From DATBFG01 sp036558645 (GTDB lineage: Bacteria > Acidobacteriota > Terriglobia > Terriglobales > Acidobacteriaceae), in contig DATBFG010000042.1 of NCBI GenBank assembly GCA_036558645.1, positions 1 to 9,770 on the forward strand: a DNA stretch of 9,770 bases, written 5' to 3'. The notes below the pieces were generated by a model. That model did not search any database. It had not been told where the DNA came from and worked only from the letters and a program-made list of their open reading frames with translations. Of the stretch, positions 1 to 6,443 are shown one piece after another. The translations under genes and the position numbers were made by a program. Position 1 is the first letter of the stretch. Every line of letters begins with the position of its first letter.

Positions 1-11
1 TTCCGCACGCC

Positions 12-105
<94 letters not shown>

Positions 106-260
106 GCTTTTTCCTTTCAAAGACTTAGCCCCGCTTTCACAATAACGAATCGTCCTCAAATTGGGTTTCTAGTGTCCGGAAGGTGTCCAATTCGAGAAAT
201 TTTCCGACAACAAGCGCAACTCGCATCCAAATTCGGCTTTCACTTAGGAGAAAAAGAATC

Positions 261-1904
261 ATGGCAAAGCAAATTGTGCACGGCGAAGAGTCGCGGCAAG
301 CAATTCTCCGCGGCGTCAATCTTTTGGCAGACGCCGTGAAGGTGACCCTCGGTCCCAAGGGCCGCAACGTTGTTATCGACAAGAAGTTTGGGTCCCCCAC
401 TATTACCAAGGACGGCGTCACGGTCGCAAAGGAGATTGACCTGCAGGACCCCCTCGAGAACATGGGCGCCCAAATGGTGCGCGAGGTTGCCTCCAAGACC
501 TCCGACGTTGCTGGCGACGGGACGACTACCGCCACTGTTCTAGCTCAGGCTATCTACCGCGAAGGCGTCAAGACCGTCGCGGCCGGGGCCAATCCCATGG
601 CCATGAAGCGCGGCATTGAGAAAGCAGTGAACGTGATTTGCGGCAATATCGATCCCAAGACCGGTAATCGCGGCAAGGGCGAACTGGACAAGTTCTCCAA
701 GCCGGTCACCGGCGAAATGATCGCTCAAGTCGGCAGCATCTCCGCCAACAATGACGAGACCATAGGCAACATCATCGCGGAAGCAATGAAGGAGGTCGGC
801 AAAGACGGCGTGATCACTGTCGAGGAATCGAAGACGCTCGAGACACAGCTTGAAGTCGTGGAAGGAATGCAGTTCGACCGCGGCTACCTGTCTCCTTACT
901 TCGTCACCGATCCCGAGCGCATGGAAGTCGCCTTTGAGAACGCCTACATCCTGATCAATGAAAGGAAGATTAGCTCGATGAAAGACGTGCTCCCTCTGCT
1001 GGAACAGATTGCCAAGAGCGGGAAGCCGCTGCTGATCATTGCAGAAGATATCGAGGGTGAGGCCCTGGCGACTCTCGTCGTCAACAAGCTCCGCGGCACG
1101 CTGCAGGTTGCTGCCGTGAAAGCACCCGGATTCGGAGATCGCCGCAAAGCGATGTTGCAGGACATCGCAACACTGACTGGCGGAAAGGCCATCACCGAAG
1201 ATCTAGGCATCAAGCTTGAGAATGTGGAGATTGAGGATCTGGGACAGGCAAAGAAAGTCACCATCGACAAGGACAATACGACCATCATCGAAGGCAAGGG
1301 CAAGCACGCCGACGTCGATGGCCGGGTCAAGGAAATTCGCGGTCAAATTGACAAGACCACGAGCGACTACGACCGTGAAAAGCTGCAGGAGCGTTTGGCG
1401 AAGCTCGTTGGTGGCGTTGCGGTAATCAAAGTAGGTGCTGCCACTGAAACCGAGATGAAAGAGAAGAAGGCCCGTGTCGAAGACGCCATGCACGCTACCC
1501 GGGCCGCGGTCGAGGAAGGCATTGTCCCGGGCGGGGGCGTAGCTCTGGCCCGCTGCATACCCGCATTGGAGAAGGTGAAAGCCGAGGGCGATGAACAAAT
1601 CGGCATCAACATCGTTAAGCGCGCTCTGCAAGAACCGCTACGCCATATCGCCGAGAATGCCGGCGAAGAGGGCGCCATCGTTCTGGGCAAAGTTGCCGAG
1701 TCGAAAGACTACAACTTCGGCTACAATGCCCTGACCGGTGAGTACGAGGACCTAGTTAAAGCAGGTGTGCTAGACCCGACCAAGGTCGTGCGCACCGCAC
1801 TGACTAACGCTGGCTCAATTGCAGCGTTGATGCTGACTACCGAGGCACTCGTTGCTGATATTACTGAGGAGAAGCAGAGCGCTTCTGCCGGCCTTGCTCG
1901 GTAG
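261..1904 (+). CDS. groEL: Chaperonin GroEL (60 kDa subunit), orphan copy
   Basis: ATP-dependent cytosolic chaperonin, 547 residues, expected to form a double heptameric ring that refolds proteins with GroES. Visible hallmarks are the N-terminal run GVNLLADAVKVTLGPKGRNV, the catalytic Asp51 in TKDGVTVAKE, Asp86 in the GDGTTTATVL ATP-binding loop, the apical domain with APGFGDRRKAML, the equatorial RVEDAMHATRAAVEEG segment holding the third key Asp, and the family signature AAVEEGIVPGGG. The start at 261 is chosen because AGGAG at 246-250 lies ten bases upstream; an in-frame extension to 183 adds residues unlike any GroEL. The segment between AVNV and AQVG (about residues 123-157) is roughly nine residues longer than in E. 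coli. The C-terminus ends SASAGLAR with no GGM repeats. No groES lies upstream, where a tRNA sits instead, and no CIRCE inverted repeat is seen. This suggests a secondary chaperonin copy whose GroES is encoded elsewhere. Confidence 0.97.
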   Translation: MAKQIVHGEESRQAILRGVNLLADAVKVTLGPKGRNVVIDKKFGSPTITKDGVTVAKEIDLQDPLENMGAQMVREVASKTSDVAGDGTTTATVLAQAIYREGVKTVAAGANPMAMKRGIEKAVNVICGNIDPKTGNRGKGELDKFSKPVTGEMIAQVGSISANNDETIGNIIAEAMKEVGKDGVITVEESKTLETQLEVVEGMQFDRGYLSPYFVTDPERMEVAFENAYILINERKISSMKDVLPLLEQIAKSGKPLLIIAEDIEGEALATLVVNKLRGTLQVAAVKAPGFGDRRKAMLQDIATLTGGKAITEDLGIKLENVEIEDLGQAKKVTIDKDNTTIIEGKGKHADVDGRVKEIRGQIDKTTSDYDREKLQERLAKLVGGVAVIKVGAATETEMKEKKARVEDAMHATRAAVEEGIVPGGGVALARCIPALEKVKAEGDEQIGINIVKRALQEPLRHIAENAGEEGAIVLGKVAESKDYNFGYNALTGEYEDLVKAGVLDPTKVVRTALTNAGSIAALMLTTEALVADITEEKQSASAGLAR

Positions 1905-2387
1905 AGGTATCGGCATTTGCGATCTGATGTTTGTTTATGGCACCCGGCCGGGGCACCACGCTCAGAACGAAGTGAACCACAGCCCACAAGATACTAGCAG
2001 GATCAGATATGGGCACAAGCGCATCTACGGACTTCAAACTCCATCGGGCAATTTCGCATCGAGGATCCCAGCCACCAATAGTGGATTCAAAGTGAGGCAA
2101 CGGGAAACTGCTCGCAGCAAAGCCATATAGATTATCTCTCGACGAACATCCATGCCAGAGCCCCGTCAAACTAAACAGCTGAGGCCCTAATAGGGATTGC
2201 TGAAGGTGATCTCCTTGGTGTAGTTTGCGGAGCCGGCGAGCTAGACGGCCGGGGTAGATGCAGGCGAAGGGCCGCGTTGGGGGAGTTGACAATATAGCGC
2301 CGAGTACTTTATGTCCTCTCACGCCGCAAAGTCAACGCAAAGCGGTGGTAAAAAAAGTAGACTTTTGTAAAGCGGTTGGGTCCGTAA
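1905..2387. other. Gene-poor stretch after groEL
   Basis: I see no intact gene here. The palindrome CCCGGCCGGG near 1946-1955 lacks a following T-run, so it is not a convincing intrinsic terminator for groEL. A minus-strand open frame at 1861-2322 runs antisense over the groEL end and has no recognisable features. A short coding-like tail on the minus strand (2187-2240) reads ANYTKEITFSNPY before a stop and may be the end of a lost gene. A TTGACA hexamer at 2286-2291 has no good -10 partner. Confidence 0.5.
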
Positions 2388-2489
2388 GAGACTTCCGGCG
2401 TACCTCATTTTGTTGCGACTAAGGAAGGCGCCGTGATCATTCAGCTCAGTGGCAATGGCAAGTTTCAGACCGATTATTTGGAGAAATAG
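2388..2489 (+). pseudogene. C-terminal remnant of a cupin-like protein
   Basis: Thirty-three in-frame codons run from just after a TAA (2385-2387) to a TAG (2487-2489). They read as a typical last strand pair of a small cupin: GVPHFVATKEGAVIIQLSG followed by GKFQTDYLEK. The PHF-xxx-KEG-AVIIQ-xx-G-GKF pattern resembles the end of single-domain cupins, in which the His in PHF is often a metal ligand. The rest of the barrel is missing: the frame is closed immediately upstream, and the preceding sequence in other frames shows no cupin motif. A GTG at 2433 preceded by AAGGAAGG could start an 18-codon ORF, but the homology-like part begins before it, so a decayed gene is the better reading. The assignment rests on pattern recognition only. 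Confidence 0.5.
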
Positions 2490-2599
2490 AGGGTGTTAAG
2501 CGTGACGGATCGGGGGCGCCGCCCATCGTCTCAACCAGCCCGTCGATCCATGATGACAAATCTCTCTTTCACGCAAAAATGCCCCGGCAGAGTCCATGG

Positions 2600-2630
2600 T
2601 CGCCGCTAAATCTCGATTGCGCTCATTGAC
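2600..2630 (-). repeat. Dispersed 31-nt motif, copy A
   Basis: On the plus strand the copy runs from TCGCCGCTAAAT to CTCATTGAC and matches copy B (3675-3705) at 25 of 31 positions. It lies nine bases beyond the stop of the zinc-ribbon gene (2639-3043), in the same orientation relative to the gene as the other copies. It contains an imperfect palindrome around ATCTCGAT. Confidence 0.65.
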
Positions 2631-2638
2631 GCGATTCG

Positions 2639-3043
2639 CTACGCGGCGTTGCGTTCCGGGAAACGAAGCACACCCTGTGAACTGAATCGATCCGGCAAGG
2701 GTTCTACATCGATGTGGAACATGGCTTGTTCTCGTGCCAGCTTTGGACCAATCACACTGGTTAATCTCTCGAGCGTCGTGGTCAAGTCTTTGGCGTCCAT
2801 CTGCCGCAACTCGACCGTAATCGTGATGTCGAACAACCCGTGTTCGCCTTCTTGAGATAGCTGCTCCCGATGAGCAAACAAACTGCCGCCGAGAATCCGA
2901 GCAAGACTTACCAGAGACCGACCATTGCAGGCCGGGCATTCCCTTCCCTGGCTATTGCTGATCCCCTCACAGTCAAGGCAGAAGACGGCATTCAAGATAG
3001 GAAGGCCGTCTGCGTATGAGCGGCTCTTTGTTAGGTCAGACAT
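2639..3043 (-). CDS. Small zinc-ribbon protein of unknown function
   Basis: A 134-residue protein I cannot assign to a named family. Near its N-terminus it has CLDC (residues 22-25) and CPAC (36-39), a two-knuckle CxxC-x10-CxxC zinc ribbon, joined to a stretch SLVSLARILGGSL and then an alpha/beta-looking region (about 62-125) with ELRQMDAKDLTTTLERL and an amphipathic C-terminal half. There is no signal peptide or membrane segment, so it is probably cytosolic. The start at 3043 gives the full ribbon, but the ribosome binding site is weak: GGAG lies more than 20 bases upstream. It stands alone on the minus strand, followed after nine bases by copy A of the dispersed motif. A role in nucleic-acid or protein binding is only an inference from the ribbon. 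That it is a gene is likely from its even composition and coherent motif. Confidence 0.7.
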   Translation of the reverse strand: MSDLTKSRSYADGLPILNAVFCLDCEGISNSQGRECPACNGRSLVSLARILGGSLFAHREQLSQEGEHGLFDITITVELRQMDAKDLTTTLERLTSVIGPKLAREQAMFHIDVEPLPDRFSSQGVLRFPERNAA

Positions 3044-3204
3044 TTAGCACCAACCCTGTCTCCGGGAAATGGGACGCAACATTCGAGACCATTATCCATC
3101 ACTTCTAGAACAAGGGGTACAACGCCCATCGGATCCATAGGGCCCCTTCATCTTCGCCGATTATGCAACTCTTGAGTGAAATCGCCTGGGGCTTAGTAGG
3201 CAGT

Positions 3205-3237
3205 CAATAAAAGATCAGGGTCTTGCTTCCTTGATCT
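3205..3237 (-). terminator. Intrinsic terminator after the 51-residue ORF
   Basis: Read on the minus strand, AGATCA pairs with TGATCT (3232-3237 with 3212-3217), extended by GG/CC just inside, and is followed directly by TTTTATTG. It starts seven bases after the stop of the small gene at 3244-3399, which supports that ORF being transcribed. Confidence 0.6.
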
Positions 3238-3243
3238 CGTCTG

Positions 3244-3399
3244 TTAGTGTTCTTCTACTAGGGTTTTGAGACAACGGAGTTGAATGAGAGCATACTTCGC
3301 TGCATTGAGTTCATCGGGGCTGATATCACCACTTGATGAATCCTGTAGACGGGCGCTGATGGCGTTTTCAGCCACGGAGATTAGGTTCTGACTCGGCAT
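3244..3399 (-). CDS. Small helical protein of unknown function (51 residues)
   Basis: The ORF reads MPSQNLISVAENAISARLQD, then an SSSGDISPDELNAAKYALIQ segment, and ends CLKTLVEEH. It is predicted by eye to be two or three amphipathic helices joined by an SSSGD turn, without signal peptide or cysteine pairs. I do not recognise a family. A longer start at 3450 would add MHRYVWHSHYVAAILAP, but neither start has a good Shine-Dalgarno sequence; 3399 is preferred because the extension is of different character. The main support is an intrinsic terminator seven bases after the stop. Upstream lies a tandem ACAGGTATG repeat on the minus strand (3440-3459). It could be a small regulator or a spurious frame. 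Confidence 0.45.
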   Translation of the reverse strand: MPSQNLISVAENAISARLQDSSSGDISPDELNAAKYALIQLRCLKTLVEEH

Positions 3400-3501
3400 G
3401 GGCGCAAGGATCGCTGCCACATAATGTGAATGCCAAACATACCTGTGCATACCTGTTCATCCGTTCTCACACCCCGAAAAAGAAAGGCCGTGCTCACAAG
3501 A

Positions 3502-3549
3502 AGAGGCCGCCTCCCAGGTCCAAAGGCTCCATTGCTCATAGCGGCCTCT
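3502..3549. repeat. Inverted repeat with AGAGGCCGC arms (permuted pair, copy 1)
   Basis: Perfect nine-base arms, AGAGGCCGC (3502-3510) and GCGGCCTCT (3541-3549), enclose 30 bases. The loop holds two segments, CCTCCCAGGTCCAA (3510-3523) and GCTCCATTGCTCAT (3526-3539), that recur near the similar inverted repeat at 7983-8018, but there they lie outside the arms and in swapped order. No strong T-run follows on either strand, so it is not a clear terminator. Confidence 0.55.
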
Positions 3550-3674
3550 CCGTCACTGTCTAGCAGTTTGGGCAACTTACGATTATCGGGAGGAATACAT
3601 GCCTGCAGCTGTGTCGTCTACTGACAAAAGCGGAAAGTGTCAGATCTTACAGGGCTGATTGAAGAGGCTGGTGA

Positions 3675-3705
3675 TTGGCGCTAAATCCCGATAACACTCA
3701 TTGAC
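3675..3705 (-). repeat. Dispersed 31-nt motif, copy B
   Basis: The plus strand runs from TTGGCGCTAAATCCCGAT to ACTCATTGAC. It lies 15 bases past the stop of the DUF4440 gene (3720-4226). Identity is about 25 of 31 with each of copies A and C, the latter with one gap. Confidence 0.65.
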
Positions 3706-3719
3706 TGGTCTTGCAGCAC

Positions 3720-4226
3720 TCATTTCAAACGCTTGTTCTCGCCAGCGTCCCAAATGAGGTGTGATATGCGCCATGTTCCATCTGCTTGACGCTTTAGCAG
3801 AAATAAGAAACTGCTGTCGTTTTGCCAATTCTGCGTTCCGCCGTTCTCAGATCTCCACTCAACATCGCTGGTGCCACGAGCGTAGGCGAGCTTTTCGTCG
3901 CCACTTACTTCATCGAACTTCTGAACAAACCTGGTAATCGTCGTTTTGGTCGTGCTCCGAGGCCACCAATATTTCTTAATTTCAGTCAGACCCTTGACAG
4001 GTGAACCGCCATGAGCCGGCATGAGGATCGCATTTTTGGCGAACGTGGAAAGGACACCATTCTGGCCATTGGCGAGCCAAGTGGTGCGATAACGCTCAAG
4101 CACCGCCCACACTGCGACTGAATCCTCGGCAGACAGAGGCGTGTCATTTTGAGGATAAGAATTGCGCACCAAAATCAGACAAATGGCCAGCGACGAGAAG
4201 ACGGAACGGAACAAAACAAGAGACAT
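3720..4226 (-). CDS. Secreted SnoaL-like / DUF4440 (NTF2-fold) protein
   Basis: A 168-residue protein. Residues 1 to about 25 form a signal peptide (MSLVLFRSVFSSLAICLILV, then a polar SYPQND region), so it probably acts in the periplasm or is anchored outside the inner membrane. The remainder reads as an NTF2-like cone of the DUF4440/SnoaL type: an early helix VWAVLERYRTTWLANGQ, a segment VLSTFAKNAILMPAHGGSPVKG (D/N-A-x-MPA-HGG-x-P-x-xG pattern), then TEIKKYWW and strands ending in KRQADGTWRISHLIWD, the characteristic DGTWRI-xx-xxWD close. This fold serves as a small-molecule binding or isomerase-like module; no substrate can be named. The start is favoured by GAGGT a few bases upstream. It stands alone, with copy B of the dispersed motif after its stop. 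Confidence 0.85.
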   Translation of the reverse strand: MSLVLFRSVFSSLAICLILVRNSYPQNDTPLSAEDSVAVWAVLERYRTTWLANGQNGVLSTFAKNAILMPAHGGSPVKGLTEIKKYWWPRSTTKTTITRFVQKFDEVSGDEKLAYARGTSDVEWRSENGGTQNWQNDSSFLFLLKRQADGTWRISHLIWDAGENKRLK

Positions 4227-4302
4227 GGAGACCTCACCTCAGAGTGGACAATAAATCCTTGGAGAGGTTAGCCGTAATCTGAAGGCGAACGAATCGTCCC
4301 GA

Positions 4303-4332
4303 TTGGTGAAAATCGCGATTCCACTCATTGAC
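4303..4332 (-). repeat. Dispersed 31-nt motif, copy C
   Basis: The plus strand runs from TTGGTGAAAATCGCGATT to ACTCATTGAC, one base shorter than copies A and B. It contains a perfect ten-base palindrome, AATCGCGATT. It overlaps the stop codon (4325-4327) of the FG-GAP remnant, again at a minus-strand 3' end. Confidence 0.65.
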
Positions 4333-4606
4333 CGAGCTGACGTCGCGAATCGACTCCGGCAGCCACAACTGGGGCTACGGAACGTATGGGCAAAGTACCA
4401 TCGCCCAAGCCCTTGAACACTGCAACTGTTGACCAACGGCGATTCGTCGCGACTGCATCCAGAATGCCATCAACCTGCGACGAGATGAAGATCCTTCTCG
4501 GAGAAAACCCAAGATCTTTGCGACCCTCATCGTTTTCTCGATAACCTTGCAAGCGTCCCACACGACCGGCGCGCCCGTCACCATCCTGACTTTCTAGAGG
4601 TTCTAT
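4325..4606 (-). pseudogene. FG-GAP/VCBS beta-propeller repeat fragment
   Basis: A 94-codon open stretch lies between an upstream TAG (4607-4609) and the stop at 4325. Its second half reads VDGILDAVATN, a gap of five residues, TVAVFKGLGDGT. This matches the FG-GAP/VCBS blade pattern (D-x-x-x-DG-x-LD-xx-V-x-N ... VxVxxGxGDGT) used in secreted calcium-binding beta-propellers. An earlier SQDGDGRAG (near 4580) looks like a second, damaged calcium loop. The usual NGDG is altered to QVDG, only one recognisable blade remains, there is no signal peptide, and normal FG-GAP proteins are several hundred residues long. This is therefore probably a fragment of a decayed gene rather than a working protein. 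An ATG at 4561 could start a 78-residue product. The blade match is by eye and of moderate strength. Confidence 0.45.
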
Positions 4607-4693
4607 CTACCCCTGGATTTCCAGTCCCAGGCACTTCGGGCGGCAGTAAGAGGCAAGGCTGCTGGGTCCATTTAAAGAGATGCCAATTTGGTT

Positions 4694-4769
4694 AATAGGA
4701 CGCAAACGGAACTTTGATTTCCTATGGTTTAAATAGGGCGGAAGCGAAACTTTGATTTTCCTATGCTTT
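4694..4769. repeat. Two tandem copies of a 37-38 nt unit
   Basis: Copy 1 is 4694-4730 and copy 2 is 4732-4769. Both follow AATAGG, then CGxAAxCGxAACTTTGATT, then TCCTATG and TTT; copy 2 has one extra T. Each unit opens with ATAGG and closes with CCTAT, a five-base inverted repeat. The pair lies 24 bases beyond the aquaporin stop, so it would be in that gene's 3' untranslated region. A two-copy tandem repeat of this size also resembles the multiple terminal repeats of IS21-type elements, but no transposase is nearby. Confidence 0.75.
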
Positions 4770-4792
4770 GAACGCTCTGAGTCCTTAATCGG

Positions 4793-5539
4793 CTATGGAG
4801 TTGCTGCTCTTGTCTTTCCTCCTGCAGAAGCTGCTGCTGTTGCGATTCCCGTCTCAAAGACACCTGCGTACAGTGCTCCTCCAATGGCTCCCCCGATGAT
4901 TGGCGCTATCCAGAACAACCAAAGTTGACCGATTGCCCATCCTCCCACAAAGACAGCGGGACCGGTGCTCCGTGCTGGATTCACTGACAGGTTCGTGACA
5001 GGAATCCCAATCAAGTGAATCAACGTCAATCCGAGCCCGATCGCGATGGGCGCAAAGCCCGCTGGAGCACGCCCGTCCGTTGCTCCCATGATGATCATCA
5101 GAAAAAAGAAAGTCAGCACGACTTCCGCGACAAAGCATGCTAATAGGGAGTAGCCACCAGGCGAGTGTGCAGCATAACCGTTTGACGCGAACCCACCACT
5201 TAGGTCGAATCCTTCCTTTCCGCTGGCGATCAGGTACAGCACGCCTGCGGCAGCTATCGCGCCGATCACTTGAGCGAGGATGTAAGGTACGAGTTCCTTG
5301 GCCGGAAACCGGTTACCTGCGACCAGACCAACAGACACTGCTGGATTGAGATGGCAGCCTGAGATGTGTCCAATGGCATATGCCATGGTTAATACGGTGA
5401 GTCCGAAGGCCAATGCCACGCCGTAGAATCCAATGCCCAGCTGTGGAAAGGCTGCAGCCAGCACGGCGCTGCCACAACCGCCGAACACCAGCCAAAAGGT
5501 TCCGAAGAACTCTGCTGTTGCCCGTTTCGATAAACTCAT
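4793..5539 (-). CDS. aqpZ: Aquaporin Z (water channel)
   Basis: A 248-residue inner-membrane channel of the MIP family. It has the six hydrophobic helices and both re-entrant NPA loops: SGCHLNPAVS (about residues 58-67) and LSVNPARST (about 180-188). Selectivity-filter positions match AqpZ: Phe in ALAFGLTVL, His in LIHLIGIPVT and Arg in NPARS, indicating a water-selective pore rather than a glycerol facilitator (which carries an Asp after the second NPA). At the position of E. coli Thr183 this protein has Leu (TNLSVNPARS). The start at 5539 is fixed by a strong AAGGAGG five bases upstream; a GTG at 5572 would place that ribosome binding site inside the gene. The DUF502 gene ends 90 bases upstream on the same strand, so co-transcription is possible but an own promoter is equally so. 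The tail after the last helix (TAAASAGGKTRAATP-like) is short and polar. Confidence 0.95.
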   Translation of the reverse strand: MSLSKRATAEFFGTFWLVFGGCGSAVLAAAFPQLGIGFYGVALAFGLTVLTMAYAIGHISGCHLNPAVSVGLVAGNRFPAKELVPYILAQVIGAIAAAGVLYLIASGKEGFDLSGGFASNGYAAHSPGGYSLLACFVAEVVLTFFFLMIIMGATDGRAPAGFAPIAIGLGLTLIHLIGIPVTNLSVNPARSTGPAVFVGGWAIGQLWLFWIAPIIGGAIGGALYAGVFETGIATAAASAGGKTRAATP

Positions 5540-5567
5540 GGTTTCCTCCTTACCAAAAAATTCTTTC

Positions 5568-5580
5568 GACACTTGGTGTC
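5568..5580. promoter_or_regulatory. Small inverted repeat upstream of aqpZ
   Basis: GACAC and GTGTC arms around three bases lie about 30 bases before the aqpZ start. It could be an operator or a short hairpin in the leader. No convincing -35/-10 pair was found beside it, and a five-base arm may occur by chance. Confidence 0.2.
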
Positions 5581-5629
5581 AGGTTTCACGCCGTGATGGA
5601 ATTCCGACATTCAAGCCATACGAAAAAGA

Positions 5630-6223
5630 TCATCCTGCTTTCTTCAGTTCAATTGCATGAACAAGATCTTTGGAACCCGATCCCCACCGGGAGACGACTT
5701 TGACAGCCTGGGTAAATGGGATGTTCAGCGGATGCACCCGGTCTGACGTAAGAATGTAGACCGCACCAGCAAAGGGTGTGGGGATCGATGGGACGAACAC
5801 GGTGAAACGGCCGTCGTCTAATTCTTCGATAATAAATCCAGGAACGAGGGCGTCTTCAATTTCGACGAGGGCGGGTCTCCATTCTCTGCCCTCGCTCTCA
5901 CCAACAACTCTTTGGGTGAGGCTCCGCAAGAGTTGATACCCAGGAATCCTTTGAAATAACGACTTCTCACTCTGCTCCCAAATCGCTCGCCCGATCCGGG
6001 TGCGAATCAGATACCCAGTGAGGACGCAGGCGACTAGCACAAGAAGCAACGAGAGAAACTGAGCCCCGGGTAGCCAGCCTGGAAGCAACTTGGCGAGAGG
6101 CCCCGCTATTGTGCTCAACGAACGCACAGCTTTGAGCATCAGCAGGACGGCCAAGTAAATTGGTGCAAGGACGAGCAAGCCAGCGACGAACATGCTCAAT
6201 ACAGATCTGCCGAACTTCTGCAT
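5630..6223 (-). CDS. DUF502 family membrane protein
   Basis: A 197-residue protein of the DUF502 (COG2928) family, whose biochemical role is unknown. It has two transmembrane segments: about residues 7-31 (SVLSMFVAGLLVLAPIYLAV) and 54-73 (QFLSLLLVLVACVLTGYLI). A soluble C-terminal domain follows, with the family's hallmark GYQLLRSLTQRVVG, then ALVEIE and VPGFIIEE, and the strong VPSIPTPFAGAVYIL motif, matching the VFVPTxPxPTSG-type block of the family. Length agrees with typical members (about 190-220). The start at 6223 leaves a normal short N-terminus before helix 1; the ribosome binding site is weak (AAAGGA about 15 bases away). Downstream, aqpZ follows on the same strand after 90 bases, so the two may share a transcript; a link with membrane or osmotic function is inference only. 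Confidence 0.9.
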   Translation of the reverse strand: MQKFGRSVLSMFVAGLLVLAPIYLAVLLMLKAVRSLSTIAGPLAKLLPGWLPGAQFLSLLLVLVACVLTGYLIRTRIGRAIWEQSEKSLFQRIPGYQLLRSLTQRVVGESEGREWRPALVEIEDALVPGFIIEELDDGRFTVFVPSIPTPFAGAVYILTSDRVHPLNIPFTQAVKVVSRWGSGSKDLVHAIELKKAG

Positions 6224-6443
6224 GGCACAACCCGTCCTTTGCGCTCGAGAGAAGTTGTTGCACGGGCTGGATGGAACCGACGCTGCAAGCAGTAGCCAAC
6301 CCGGTCAGACTGTGTACATGGGGCCGCCAAGCGAGTGTGTACCCGTTGGTGATGTGATCTTAGCGGGGCGTGCGCAAAGAGAAATCTGTCAGTTCTGCTA
6401 GTCTTTCCTCGAATCGTCGGGAGTCCATTCTCATAGGGCGATG

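Noticed and set aside
183..260. In-frame N-terminal extension of groEL
   Set aside because: The added 26 residues are unlike any GroEL, and the ribosome binding site is placed for the ATG at 261.
106..260. CIRCE heat-shock element before groEL
   Set aside because: No TTAGCACTC/GAGTGCTAA pair is present, even loosely.
240..1987. Several long minus-strand frames inside groEL
   Set aside because: They are antisense shadows of a strongly coding plus-strand gene.
1861..2322. 153-codon minus-strand frame after groEL
   Set aside because: It overlaps the groEL C-terminus antisense and shows no motif, ribosome binding site or coherent composition.
2496..2939. 147-codon minus-strand frame
   Set aside because: It is a shadow of the zinc-ribbon gene in another frame and continues into non-coding repeat sequence.
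3621..3643. CTGACA/TGTCAG inverted repeat
   Set aside because: It has six-base arms with no T-run on either side, so it is too weak to call as terminator or operator.
2600..4332. The gene-plus-motif series as an integron cassette array
   Set aside because: The repeats lack the RYYYAAC/GTTRRRY cores and folded structure of attC sites, and no integron integrase is visible.
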